A stretch of 64,000 bases of DNA from Porphyrobacter sp. SLTP (GTDB lineage: Bacteria > Pseudomonadota > Alphaproteobacteria > Sphingomonadales > Sphingomonadaceae). The notes beneath the pieces are model-generated. The model made no database searches, was not told where the DNA came from, and was given only the letters and a program-made list of their open reading frames with translations. The stretch is taken from assembly GCF_009905735.1 (NCBI RefSeq), contig NZ_JAAALE010000001.1, positions 62,001-126,000 on the forward strand, written 5' to 3'. Made by a program: the position numbers and the translations under genes. Of the stretch, positions 7,664-16,382 are shown piece after piece (positions within the stretch are counted from its first letter, which is position 1; each line of letters starts with the position of its first letter).

Positions 7664-8974
7664 ATGAAATTGATCTCCATGCCGGGACGATTGCTTCTCC
7701 CCACATCGATAATCGCGACAGCTGCCTGCACGCCTGGGCCGATGCCATTGGCGAACTTGGCACCTGTTCCCCATGCTTATGTAATCGAGATTGACGCTAG
7801 TCGCTCCACGGAGGCTAAGGTCACATTAGCCTTCGCGACTGCTCCATCGTCGATTTATCCAGCGCGAGACGGGGACGGTGGGGGTGTCGTGGACGTGCGT
7901 TGCGAAGACGGGCGAGAGGCTTTGCAGAAGGACGGTCGCTGGCGTGTGCCGACGGGTTGCAGACGTCTCGAGTGGACAATAGCAGTTGATGATCTGGACG
8001 CGACGGGCATCGATGCCGACTTGCCTTCTGCAGCTTACAGCAGGCGGCACGGATTTCTGGTGCTGCCCGAGCGCGACGGCCTTTTGCGAGCCGGTAACGA
8101 TGGCGGAAGCGCGACCGTGCGGCTCATAAACATGGACGGAAGCATTGTTGCGCGGGAATACGCTTTCCCCTCGATCAATCAGCCCCCGTTCTATGCGGTA
8201 GTCGGCACACAACCTTCGCAGAACTATGAGAGCAATGGATTTGCATTGCGAATTTTCGGCAATGCTCTCCCGTACATGTGGATGGACGAGATTCACCAAC
8301 ACGTGCTTTCCACGTGGTCCAGATGGAGCCGCGATCTGGTCTCCGGTCCGGCACCATCGAAGATTGACTGGGCGTGGGTCAGGCCGGTGGAAGATGCAGA
8401 ACCCGGCTACAGTGCAAGCGCTGGTGCCGAGGCGATCATATCGCAGATCGTGTTACGCGACGGCGACCCCGATGCAGAAGCAAAAGCGCGCGTGGTGATC
8501 GCCACAAGCGCGGCTCATGAGGGTTTTCATTTAATCACCGGTGCCGCAGGCCAGGCTTGGCCGGCTTGGGTCAACGAAAGTCTTGCAAACCACTTCGCCA
8601 TAACCGCCGCCCGTGAATTTCTCGCGTCTGAAGATCATCGATGGTTGAATGCCTATTATGTCGATCCGGAGGTGCGCGCGCCGCTGCTTGAATCGCAGGC
8701 GCTTTATAGCGCGGGAGATGGTGGGCAGGCTCAAGTATTCTATACTTGGGGTGCGCGGTTCTGGCGCGAGATCGAGAAGGTGCTGACGAACCAACCCAAT
8801 GGGTCGGGCAGATTGGCGGCTCTGATCCGTGAGACCAACAACTTTGCGGATATCGATCTGAATGATGCCGATGCACTGGCAGATCTGCTCGACCAACACA
8901 GCGACGATCGAGCCTCGCCAATTGTGCAGTGTTTCCTGCGTGGTCTGTCTTGCCCCACAGTGATCGCGGAATGA
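7664..8974 (+). CDS. Predicted gluzincin-type metalloprotease lipoprotein
   Basis: A 436-residue protein with a short basic N-terminus, a hydrophobic stretch and a cysteine at residue 22 (IATAAC), a plausible lipobox. The middle holds HEGFH (about 285-289), a clear HExxH zinc site, and 16 residues later WVNESLANHF with the third-ligand Glu (about 305). This is the gluzincin layout of M1/M61-like peptidases. The N-terminal ~200 residues are beta-rich and unlike any family I can name. The start at 7664 is preferred because GAGGAAA lies just before it. It is followed after 137 bases by an M16 protease gene on the same strand. Proteolytic function is inferred from the motif only. Confidence 0.6.
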   Translation: MKLISMPGRLLLPTSIIATAACTPGPMPLANLAPVPHAYVIEIDASRSTEAKVTLAFATAPSSIYPARDGDGGGVVDVRCEDGREALQKDGRWRVPTGCRRLEWTIAVDDLDATGIDADLPSAAYSRRHGFLVLPERDGLLRAGNDGGSATVRLINMDGSIVAREYAFPSINQPPFYAVVGTQPSQNYESNGFALRIFGNALPYMWMDEIHQHVLSTWSRWSRDLVSGPAPSKIDWAWVRPVEDAEPGYSASAGAEAIISQIVLRDGDPDAEAKARVVIATSAAHEGFHLITGAAGQAWPAWVNESLANHFAITAAREFLASEDHRWLNAYYVDPEVRAPLLESQALYSAGDGGQAQVFYTWGARFWREIEKVLTNQPNGSGRLAALIRETNNFADIDLNDADALADLLDQHSDDRASPIVQCFLRGLSCPTVIAE

Positions 8975-9111
8975 GGTCAAGGGCCGAACGACAAGCAGTG
9001 ACGCGACCGTGTGCGCAAGGTCTGCGTTTTGGCTTCCGAAACCGGCATATATCTGATTTCAAAACTGAGTCCCGCGATCCAACGCGGCGCTCTTGGACAA
9101 GGAGCGAACGA

Positions 9112-11961
9112 ATGGGGCTCAAGAGAATACTTCTGCTCGCCTGCCTCGGTCTGGGAATATGCGTCTCAATGCAGGTACGTGCGCAGAGCGATTTCGATCC
9201 GCTACACTTCTCTGCTGAAAGCCAATCGACCGGGCAGGCTATTCAGTCCGGTCGCCTCGCGAACGGGCTACGCTACATCATCATCTCTCGCCGCAGCGAA
9301 GCGTTTCAAGACACGTCCAAGGTGGCGATCAGGATGCGTGTCGATGGCGGATGGCGGGCAGAAGGGCCGGGCGAAAATGGGCTAGTTCACCTGATTGAAC
9401 ATCTTCCGCTTGAAGGCAACTCGAGGATGTCGGCGGAAGAGGTAAGAACCTTTCGCGATCAGCACACCGACGTACGTGAATGGGGCGCCTTCACATCCCC
9501 CTATGCCAGCGAGTACTTTCTGACCACGCAGACCAACGATCAGTCGGTCATCAGAGATGCGCTGAGATATCTTGGCGGGATCGCCATCGGCTTGCCGGTT
9601 TCCGCTGAGGGCGTCGAACGGCAGCGCCCGATTGTCATCAATGAGATGGCGGGTAGGCTGGCTGAAGCCATGAGGCTACATCAGCGCGCCCGGGTTCTCG
9701 CGCCAACGTCTGAATGGGACATTTCGTGGGGCTACGATTCTTCGGACGTCGCGACGGCTGATCTTGGGACTATCCAAGCTCTCTACAACCGGGTCTATCG
9801 ACCTGAGAACGTGACCGTCGTCATCATCGGGGATGTCAATCCCTCGACCGTCACTGGGCTTCTGACCAACGAGTTCGGCGCATGGTCGCCCGCCGCTTTA
9901 GATCATGCGCCCCGTCGTGCCGTGAGTACTGCACCAAGCCGCACGACGCCAAACAGCGCAGAGGATCGGCCGACTGGAGCCGCTCCGCGCCACACAGTCT
10001 CTCTCGACATGGCTGCACAGCGAACTGTTCTGGTCAGTCTTCGCGCTACGGCCCCCTATCTGATGGATCCGGGTTCGCCCACACCGCACCGCGATGCAGC
10101 GACGATGGACAGGGTCTTTGCTCTGATCCTTTCGCACAGACTGGAATTGCAGGCGCTCGAGGCGGGGCTTGGCACTGCCGATTTCACGATTGCGCCTACC
10201 GCTGCCGACGGCCGCGTCCTCATCTGGCAGCTTACCCCTCTTTCCTCCGAATGGCGTCCCGCCCTTGCCATCCTTCTGGATCAGGTGGCTGCGGCACAGA
10301 AAGGCGGCTTTACCGAAAAAGAGCTGGCTACGGCCAAGCGGATCATGCTGCGAGACATCAACGACCGCAATGAGCAAGCCAGATACTACAACAATGGCAG
10401 CGTGTCCGCGGGCATGAGCGACAGCCTCAACCGCGGGTTCGAACTTCAGTCCGATGCAGAGGCGTTGGAACAAGAGCGGCGTCTCCTCATGAATCTGACG
10501 CTGGCTGATTTCAACGAGGTTTGGCGACAAGCCGCGGCATTCGCGCCCATACAGACACGGATCGAAGGATTTACGGACGAAGGGAGCGCTGGCCAGTCGA
10601 GGGATTTGGCAGCCTTTGTGGAAACCCACACGCCCAGATCGGTCGAAGCACCGGGAGACGGCGCCGCAGGACCTGAGCAGCAGGTTCTCAGCCAAAAGCC
10701 GGGAAGGATCGTGTCCGATAAGCGCACTGATGACGGCATTCGCACGCTGGTGTTCGCGAATGGCTCGACGCTGCGTCTCGTCAAGCGCGAGCATCAGGGG
10801 AAATACCTTGAAATCGAGGTTCGCGCGAGCGCACCAGAGGCACGCAGAAAACTGACGCTTTGCGATGTTCTGGTTCTTCCTCATTTCGTGAATGCTGGCG
10901 GCACCACAATGCGGTCAGAGCGGGATCGCCGCGACGCGCTTTGGGGGAAGGATATTCGTTCATCACCGTTCGAGATGACGTCCGACGGTATCAGGACCGG
11001 GGTTTCGGCAAGGATTGAGGATGCTGCCGTTGCCCTGCTGTATCTGTTCTCGATCATGTCTAGCCCGGGCTTCAGGGACAGCGGCGAGAAAGTCGCAGCA
11101 GGTCGGGCTCGGGATGCGTTGAGCGCGTCAAGCCAAGATCCTTTGGTTGCGTTGACCCGCGAGATCGAGGGGCGCGCAGCTTCTGGCAAAGAAATCCGCT
11201 CTGCCGCTAACGAGGAGCCCTGTGCGTCCCCTGCAAGCATGGCTCGTGCTTCGGCCTATCTTCGTCCCGTGCTCACACAAGGCAGGATAGATGCCGCTGT
11301 TGCGGGCAACATGAACGCGGCTGATGTGATTGCACTATTTGCCTCGACCTTCGGCCAAGACCAACGCCGAAAAGCAAAGCGAGCTGCTGCAGGTCCGGCC
11401 AATCACGATAAACTTGCCACCCTGAACCTCGACATGATCCCGGCAACCGGAGGTCAGACCCATGTCGGGGCGGCCTGGACGATAAAGGAGCCCGCCAACG
11501 GTCGCGAACGGGCGGCGCAGGAAATGCTCACAGCTCTGTTTGCGCGAATGCTTTACGCTGAGCTCGCGCAGAACGGCACGGTTTATGCTCCGAACGTTGC
11601 ACGCATAGAACTCATTGAACATAAAGGCCAACCGATCATCGCGGCGGCGGCAACCGTCCCTGCCGCGCAAGCCGAAAGCGTGCTCGCCGCGATAAGCAAG
11701 GTCGCCGAGGGCTTGGCGGCGTCTGGCCCTGATCCTCAGCTTCTGGAGACCATACGGGGCTTGATGGTGGACGGGGTGGCAGAGAGCTATAATCAGGATC
11801 GCATGTGGGCTTTTCAGGCTGCCCAGCTGTCATCGCGCTCAGGGGCCATTGAGATTTGGCGAAGCGCGGCGGCAGAACTGCAAACCGTCAGTTCTGGTGA
11901 CATCCAAGCTCTGGCCCGCGAGATCTTCGCAGTGCGCTTGGCGCAAACCCGGCTTCCATGA
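9112..11961 (+). CDS. M16-family zinc protease, secreted
   Basis: A 949-residue protein. The start is fixed by AAGGAG seven bases before the ATG and by a signal peptide (residues 1-24, ending VRAQ). The inverted zinc motif HLIEH is at 93-97 and the third-ligand Glu is in VINEMAGRL (about 178). Length and layout fit the two-half M16 (pitrilysin/PqqL-like) peptidases, with the second half lacking a zinc site as is usual. It probably acts in the periplasm on peptides or unfolded proteins. It follows the gluzincin lipoprotein gene and may be co-transcribed with it. No neighbouring bacteriocin or PQQ genes point to a specific substrate. Confidence 0.88.
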   Translation: MGLKRILLLACLGLGICVSMQVRAQSDFDPLHFSAESQSTGQAIQSGRLANGLRYIIISRRSEAFQDTSKVAIRMRVDGGWRAEGPGENGLVHLIEHLPLEGNSRMSAEEVRTFRDQHTDVREWGAFTSPYASEYFLTTQTNDQSVIRDALRYLGGIAIGLPVSAEGVERQRPIVINEMAGRLAEAMRLHQRARVLAPTSEWDISWGYDSSDVATADLGTIQALYNRVYRPENVTVVIIGDVNPSTVTGLLTNEFGAWSPAALDHAPRRAVSTAPSRTTPNSAEDRPTGAAPRHTVSLDMAAQRTVLVSLRATAPYLMDPGSPTPHRDAATMDRVFALILSHRLELQALEAGLGTADFTIAPTAADGRVLIWQLTPLSSEWRPALAILLDQVAAAQKGGFTEKELATAKRIMLRDINDRNEQARYYNNGSVSAGMSDSLNRGFELQSDAEALEQERRLLMNLTLADFNEVWRQAAAFAPIQTRIEGFTDEGSAGQSRDLAAFVETHTPRSVEAPGDGAAGPEQQVLSQKPGRIVSDKRTDDGIRTLVFANGSTLRLVKREHQGKYLEIEVRASAPEARRKLTLCDVLVLPHFVNAGGTTMRSERDRRDALWGKDIRSSPFEMTSDGIRTGVSARIEDAAVALLYLFSIMSSPGFRDSGEKVAAGRARDALSASSQDPLVALTREIEGRAASGKEIRSAANEEPCASPASMARASAYLRPVLTQGRIDAAVAGNMNAADVIALFASTFGQDQRRKAKRAAAGPANHDKLATLNLDMIPATGGQTHVGAAWTIKEPANGRERAAQEMLTALFARMLYAELAQNGTVYAPNVARIELIEHKGQPIIAAAATVPAAQAESVLAAISKVAEGLAASGPDPQLLETIRGLMVDGVAESYNQDRMWAFQAAQLSSRSGAIEIWRSAAAELQTVSSGDIQALAREIFAVRLAQTRLP

Positions 11962-12020
11962 ACAACTCAATACTAGTTTCGTCGCGACTAGAGGCTTCCA
12001 AAAAGCTGACAGGCGCAAAA

Positions 12021-12130
12021 CCACCCATCTCCCGTCATAAGCAGCGTACATGCGCGACGCGACAACCTGCCGATCAGCTTCCTCGGATTTCTCACCGAAA
12101 ACGGAAATTCTCGAACCGACCCCGTTTCTG
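12021..12130. repeat. Dispersed intergenic repeat, copy 3
   Basis: Begins CCACCCATCTCC, with a central ACAACCTGCCGATCAGCTTC block and a distal GGAAATTCTCGAACCGACCCC block. It lies in the spacer between the M16 protease and the convergent MarR gene. Confidence 0.6.
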
Positions 12131-12169
12131 ACGGTAAAGACGGCTTCGACTTTCATCGGAAGCTGCCAA

Positions 12170-12685
12170 TCAAGCGGCCGGCAGTAAATTCTTGAAGTCA
12201 GCCGGGATCGGGCAATCGAAGCAAACACGGTCGTCGCATAAACGGCATGTCGTGCATCGATCAATGTCGGTGGCTGCCAGCGCAGGAAGGATTTTCTCCA
12301 AAAGGCCACCTAGGACAGCTTGCTCTTGCTCGGACAAAGGAAGCAACATGGGTCTGAGTGCATCCAGCCTCAGCGACAACAGGTCCTCTCGCAACGCCGC
12401 CCCGCATTCAGTGAGATGGAGAGCGATTGCACGCTTGTCGCGCCCTTGGCGACGCTCGACCAAGCCGTCGAAGACAAGCCGATCAATAAGCCGCACTGTG
12501 CCCGAGTGGGAAAGCTGAAGTATGCGTCGCAATTCATCGTTGGATGGACCAAGCCCATAGCCAATAACGACCAAGGCGGCAGGCGTTTCTCCCGAATGGT
12601 TCAGAACCGCCCGCGCGATTGCCTCGATGCGATCCGCGACAGCAAGCCCGACAGCCCCTAGGAGATTTGCGGTTCTGTCAATCAT
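12170..12685 (-). CDS. MarR-family regulator with cysteine-rich C-terminal tail
   Basis: A 171-residue winged-helix protein. The DNA-binding part is NDELRRILQLSHSGTVRLIDRLVFDGLVERRQGRDKRA, about residues 50-90. The last 35 residues contain five cysteines in the pattern C-x2-C-x2-C-x5-C-x2-C (RCTTCRLCDDRVCFDCPIP), followed by a short tail. Such CxxCRLC tails recur in a subset of MarR proteins and look like a metal or iron-sulfur site, but I cannot say which. It is divergent from a SnoaL-like gene, with two matching palindromes in the 100-base spacer, so it probably represses both itself and that gene. Confidence 0.8.
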   Translation of the reverse strand: MIDRTANLLGAVGLAVADRIEAIARAVLNHSGETPAALVVIGYGLGPSNDELRRILQLSHSGTVRLIDRLVFDGLVERRQGRDKRAIALHLTECGAALREDLLSLRLDALRPMLLPLSEQEQAVLGGLLEKILPALAATDIDRCTTCRLCDDRVCFDCPIPADFKNLLPAA

Positions 12686-12695
12686 GACGCAGCTA

Positions 12696-12713
12696 TATGT
12701 GCGTCGCGCACGA
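12696..12713. promoter_or_regulatory. MarR operator candidate, proximal site
   Basis: An imperfect palindrome with half-sites TATGTGCG and CGCACGAT. It resembles the better-conserved site 30 bases to the right and lies 11 bases from the MarR start codon, in position for autorepression. Confidence 0.45.
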
Positions 12714-12727
12714 TTTTCAACTTGACG

Positions 12728-12748
12728 TTATGTGTGGTGCGCACATAA
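12728..12748. promoter_or_regulatory. MarR operator candidate, distal site
   Basis: Perfect 7-base arms TTATGTG and CACATAA separated by 7 bases. It sits between the divergent MarR and SnoaL-like genes, where a repressor would block the SnoaL-like promoter. Confidence 0.5.
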
Positions 12749-12785
12749 TCTCTTCTCGTCTTTCGATCGATAATTGGAGCGCATA

Positions 12786-13184
12786 ATGTCAGACAGGTCT
12801 CTTACCCCGGAACACTCCCAGTTCTATGAACGCTTCAAATCGTTCTGGGCGGCGCCATCGGGCCAACGGGTTGCGGAAATCATTTCCTCCGATGCCAAAA
12901 TCCATTTCACCGGTAGCCCAACAATCTCCGGGGCCGAGTATATCGACTACATGGACGGAATGCTTGCAGCGTTTCCCGGCATGATAGTAACGCCGCTCGA
13001 CTGCGCGGGGCACGGAGATATGCTCTATATCGCATGGGAAACATCGAGCGTCATTCACGGCAAGCCCCGCACATTCCTCGGCGTTGATCGCTTTCGGATC
13101 AAGGATGGCATGGCTGTTGAAGAACACATCGTTTTCGACTCAGCGGTGCTTTCCTCGGAAGGCCGTCCGGGCATCGATAACTGA
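12786..13184 (+). CDS. SnoaL-like (NTF2-fold) protein
   Basis: A 132-residue protein with the SnoaL/NTF2-like pattern: an N-terminal helix (FYERFKSFWAAPSGQRVAEIISSDAKIHF), then the PTISGAEYIDYMDGMLAAFPGM segment, and beta strands ending in RFRIKDGMAVEEHIVFD. Members are small polyketide cyclases, isomerases or carriers of bound ligands, so no specific reaction can be assigned. GGAG lies six bases before the ATG. It faces the Cys-rich MarR gene across an operator region, which suggests expression in response to whatever ligand or redox signal that regulator senses. Confidence 0.75.
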   Translation: MSDRSLTPEHSQFYERFKSFWAAPSGQRVAEIISSDAKIHFTGSPTISGAEYIDYMDGMLAAFPGMIVTPLDCAGHGDMLYIAWETSSVIHGKPRTFLGVDRFRIKDGMAVEEHIVFDSAVLSSEGRPGIDN

Positions 13185-13205
13185 CGAGGTTCCTAGCCGG
13201 GTTGC

Positions 13206-13769
13206 ATGATCAAGTATGAAACAAAACCGCTCGACGCATCGACCTGGCCGGACTTCACCCGGTTGGTTGAGGCCAACAACGGAGTTTGGGGCGGATGCTG
13301 GTGCATGTGGTATCACGGCGCAGACCGAGCAGCGTCACCAGATGAGAAGCGTAAGGCGAAAGAACAGCTTGTCAAAGACGGGCGGGCGCGAGCATCGCTG
13401 GTGTTCGATGGTGAATCCTGCGTCGGCTGGTGCCAGTTTGGTTCACCCGTTGAACTTCCGTGCATCCACAACGAACGGGCATATCTCGCCACCAAACCAG
13501 CGCCGCCAGACTGGCGCATCACATGCTTCTTTTCAGGCAAGGGCTATCGCGGCAAGGGCGTCGCCTTCGCGGCGCTCAAAGGCGCGATCGAACAGATCGA
13601 GATTTTGGGTGGAGGTCGCATCGAAGGTTACCCTGAGGATACAGAAGGTCGGAAAGCGACCCCCGCATTCCTGTTCAACGGTGCGCTATCGACATTCGAG
13701 CGCCTAGGATTTGAGCGGACCCGCCTCATCGGAAAGCATAAATGGGTAGTCACCCGGATTATCGCCTGA
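13206..13769 (+). CDS. GNAT-family N-acetyltransferase
   Basis: A 187-residue protein with an N-terminal WGGCWCMWYHG segment (residues about 28-40), which is typical of a GNAT subgroup, and the acetyl-CoA loop GKGYRGKGVAFAAL near residue 113. A C-terminal AFLFNGALSTFERLGFERTRLIG stretch matches the last strands of the GNAT fold. It should acetylate a small molecule or peptide amine; the acceptor is unknown. It starts 21 bases after the SnoaL-like gene on the same strand and may be co-transcribed with it. Confidence 0.82.
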   Translation: MIKYETKPLDASTWPDFTRLVEANNGVWGGCWCMWYHGADRAASPDEKRKAKEQLVKDGRARASLVFDGESCVGWCQFGSPVELPCIHNERAYLATKPAPPDWRITCFFSGKGYRGKGVAFAALKGAIEQIEILGGGRIEGYPEDTEGRKATPAFLFNGALSTFERLGFERTRLIGKHKWVVTRIIA

Positions 13770-13817
13770 CGAAGCGCAACATCATTAAGATGCGCGCAAA
13801 ACCGGACATGCAGGTAT

Positions 13818-13930
13818 CCACCCATCAGCAGTCATGAGCTGGGCAGACGCGGAACGCTGATACCTGCCGGGCAGCTTCTACGGTTTTTCGCCAGATGCCG
13901 ACATTGTGCAAACGCCTCCGTTGCGGACCA
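13818..13930. repeat. Dispersed intergenic repeat, copy 4
   Basis: The best-conserved copy: TCCACCCATCAG, then ATACCTGCCGGGCAGCTTC, then GCCGACATTGTGCAAACGCC and TTGCGGACCA. It fills the spacer after the GNAT gene. Confidence 0.65.
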
Positions 13931-13943
13931 TTTGCGCATCGCT

Positions 13944-14411
13944 ATGGTTCGTCGGATGAAGGACGAAATCCTGAGGCGCGTCAGTCTTATTGTTGCTGCG
14001 GTTGGTGCGGTCCTGGCGTTGGCAGGTTTTCTTTCGTTAGCCGTTCGGCCGCTTGTTGAGCCGTCTGCTTACTTGGTTGCCGGGGTGGCAGCCGTTCTAT
14101 TTGTTCGCATGCTTTGCAGCCGTGATTACAGGCGCGGCATCGATGCGGCTAACCTCGCGATGCAAGGGGCTGAAGCATGGCATGGGCAATGGAAGTTCTT
14201 CGATCCTGATTGGGGACTTTTGGGAAAGCGAGTAGGGACGCCGGCGCTCATTTGGGTAAGGGCAGCTTTGTATTTGGGGGTCCTGCCCATCTTCCTATTA
14301 CAGCATTGGACAGGTGTGAAAGCCGGCTGGCTGTGGTTCGCCTGTACCTTTGTCGCGATACAGCTCAGCATTATGCACGCAGCCATCACAGCTCAAACCC
14401 CGGAAAGCTGA
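13944..14411 (+). CDS. Hypothetical membrane protein
   Basis: A 155-residue protein of unknown function with four predicted membrane helices (about residues 12-32, 38-58, 98-118 and 122-142) and a polar loop rich in Trp and Gly between the second and third (AMQGAEAWHGQWKFFDPDWG). No family is recognised. Two ATGs are possible (13944 and 13956) and neither has a strong ribosome site. It lies between copies 4 and 5 of the dispersed repeat and so appears to be a single-gene unit. It is real by codon pattern and membrane character rather than by homology. Confidence 0.55.
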   Translation: MVRRMKDEILRRVSLIVAAVGAVLALAGFLSLAVRPLVEPSAYLVAGVAAVLFVRMLCSRDYRRGIDAANLAMQGAEAWHGQWKFFDPDWGLLGKRVGTPALIWVRAALYLGVLPIFLLQHWTGVKAGWLWFACTFVAIQLSIMHAAITAQTPES

Positions 14412-14421
14412 ATCGCAACTT

Positions 14422-14530
14422 CCCACCCATTCTCGGCCACGAGCGGGGAAGTGTCGCGATTCCGATAACTGCCAGGCAGCTTCAACGGGCTCCCTGGTGA
14501 AAGCCGAAATTCTGGAACCGACCCTGTTCC
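14422..14530. repeat. Dispersed intergenic repeat, copy 5
   Basis: CCCACCCATTCTC, then ATAACTGCCAGGCAGCTTC, then GCCGAAATTCTGGAACCGACCC. It separates the membrane protein gene from the convergent lipoprotein gene. Confidence 0.62.
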
Positions 14531-14534
14531 TGCC

Positions 14535-15908
14535 TCACTCAGGTTCCAGAGAACGCTCAGCCAACTTTCCGGCCACGTCAAGAGCGTCAATCGCATCGCG
14601 CGAGTTGCCGCCGGCAAGCGTCTTGACCGCGGTCATCAATGATGAGGAGACACCCAATTCGCCGGCAAGCTGGAAGAATTGCGACTCACTCCACGGCTTT
14701 CCGGAACGCACCTCAGCAAAGAGCGCGCGGTTCAAATCAGCCAGACCATCCTTACCCGCTGTTCGCAAATCCTGATCGAGCGCAAGCCACATGATCAGCC
14801 CGCATTGGTAGTGCAGATCGAACTTGGCCTCTGCCGAAGCCCTGCTCAGTGGCGTCGTGGCGAGACCGGCGGCGCAAGCTGCTTCGGCCTCTCGCTTGCG
14901 GTTGAGTGCATAGTCCCGCTCCGCCGCACCGCGTCGAACCATCGTGAGTGCCGCCATGGCATCAGCGCCCCCTTCATGCATCCACGCAACACGATCTTCG
15001 CCGACCAGCTTGCCGGACTTGTCCTGCTGGAAAAGATGCGCCGCTTCATGGGCGAAGAACCAATCCAGCCAAAACGGCTTGTCGGCGCCGACCCTTTCCT
15101 TGGCGTTCTCTCCGTCGAAGTGCATGAAAATCTGCCGTGGTAGAGTGCCGCCTTGCGTTGAAATCCGCCCGCCTTCCTCCGGCTCTTCGTCGATCGATAC
15201 ATATAGTTCCGGTTTGAAGGAGAGTGGGCCGTAGATAGCCGCAAGATCCTGAATAGCCCGAGGGAGCGAGAGGTCGAGACGCTGTCGCGCAGCCACCGGC
15301 AGACCAGGATCTATGATCGCTACGAACCCATCGGCGTTCACCGGCTCAAGAGTGCCGATAAAGATGTTGGTACCATCATCGGTACTGACGAAGCGGTCGC
15401 GGTCCTGAGTGCGGCGCCCCTCAACCCCGACGATTTCGCCCGGCGCATCTATGCTGATGGGAAGAGGGCCTGGCTTCGCGCAAGGCGCGGCTGTGCATGC
15501 TTGGAACTGCCCTGAATGGACGAGGGCGCCCCCTTGGCTAAAGGGCGAGAAAGGCGCGTAGCTCTTGGGCAAAGCGCGGTAATCGATGAAGATGGTGAAC
15601 GTGACGTTTTGGAAGGGGCGCCCGTCGGTGCGCTCAACCCGCTCACCATCGCCCTCCTTCACCCAGCGGAAGGCACTGTCGATGGGCTTCCATACCTCGG
15701 CGCGATAGCCACCGAGATGCTGAAGGAAGTGGAGCGCTGTGACCGCTTCGCGGAGGCGGTACTCTGCGGTGAGCTCCCGGTCCGCGGAGTGGGACAAGGC
15801 CAGCGTCAGTGGCTGTGGAGCATCGGACATGCCCGAACCGGTAACGCAGCCCGCTAAAGCCATCGGTACGGACAGTAGAACCGATAGCTTCCGAAAGGAC
15901 AAGCACAT
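14535..15908 (-). CDS. Predicted gluzincin-type metalloprotease lipoprotein (second)
   Basis: A 457-residue protein with a clear lipoprotein signal (hydrophobic residues 7-20, lipobox LAGC with Cys21). It contains HEAAH at about 287-291 and WMHEGGADAMA about 20 residues later, with a candidate third-ligand Glu at 312: the same HExxH...W-x-x-E gluzincin pattern as the lipoprotein at 7664-8974, although the sequences are otherwise different. The N-terminal ~240 residues resemble a beta-rich propeptide or M61-like N-domain. It is probably anchored in the outer or inner membrane facing the periplasm. No operon partner is seen. Proteolysis is predicted from the motif alone. Confidence 0.6.
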   Translation of the reverse strand: MCLSFRKLSVLLSVPMALAGCVTGSGMSDAPQPLTLALSHSADRELTAEYRLREAVTALHFLQHLGGYRAEVWKPIDSAFRWVKEGDGERVERTDGRPFQNVTFTIFIDYRALPKSYAPFSPFSQGGALVHSGQFQACTAAPCAKPGPLPISIDAPGEIVGVEGRRTQDRDRFVSTDDGTNIFIGTLEPVNADGFVAIIDPGLPVAARQRLDLSLPRAIQDLAAIYGPLSFKPELYVSIDEEPEEGGRISTQGGTLPRQIFMHFDGENAKERVGADKPFWLDWFFAHEAAHLFQQDKSGKLVGEDRVAWMHEGGADAMAALTMVRRGAAERDYALNRKREAEAACAAGLATTPLSRASAEAKFDLHYQCGLIMWLALDQDLRTAGKDGLADLNRALFAEVRSGKPWSESQFFQLAGELGVSSSLMTAVKTLAGGNSRDAIDALDVAGKLAERSLEPE

Positions 15909-15984
15909 ATCGATCCTCTAAAGCGCGCGGGTGAGGGTGAGAATTACGGCGTTGGATCAGCTTTGCAAAGCGGCCATTCCCCTG

Positions 15985-16080
15985 TCCACCTAGCTAAGGC
16001 CATAAGCCGGGCCAAAACGGGACCCAGATACCTGCCGTGCAACTATGGCCCGCCGGGTTGCCACGACCCGACCTTGGACA
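15985..16080. repeat. Dispersed intergenic repeat, copy 6 (degenerate)
   Basis: GTCCACCTAGC, then GATACCTGCCGTGCAACTA, then CACGACCCGACCTTGGACA. The block order is as in the other copies, with more mismatches. Confidence 0.45.
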
Positions 16081-16142
16081 TAGCTCGAACGACCACAAGC
16101 GCCGCAAATGCAGATGAGAGCGGCTTGCCCTAAATTTGAAAG

Positions 16143-16382
16143 ATGCCGGCTAAGTCGCTCCGCAATTTCCGCTCCTATGCCGCCATGGAGGCGCTCAGCA
16201 TTGTGTTGGTGCTAGGTGCTTTCCTGTTGTTGGCGCCACCGGGGAACTGGGCAGAGATACTTGCGACGGGGTTCACCATGGCTGCCTGCGCAGAATTCCT
16301 ACTTGTCGGCGCCGCTTATTGGTCCGGTTTGGATCAGCGGCTCACCACCTCAAACCGGTCGGCGCAAACGCACGCCGGGTGA
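16143..16382 (+). CDS. Small hypothetical membrane protein
   Basis: A 79-residue protein with two predicted membrane helices (about residues 15-33 and 40-60) and a short polar tail. No family is recognised. GAAAG precedes the ATG closely. Its 3' end overlaps the 3' end of the HTH gene on the other strand by 33 bases, so the two messages are complementary at their ends. It is a plausible gene on the strength of its start and membrane pattern, but short enough that chance cannot be excluded. Confidence 0.4.
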   Translation: MPAKSLRNFRSYAAMEALSIVLVLGAFLLLAPPGNWAEILATGFTMAACAEFLLVGAAYWSGLDQRLTTSNRSAQTHAG

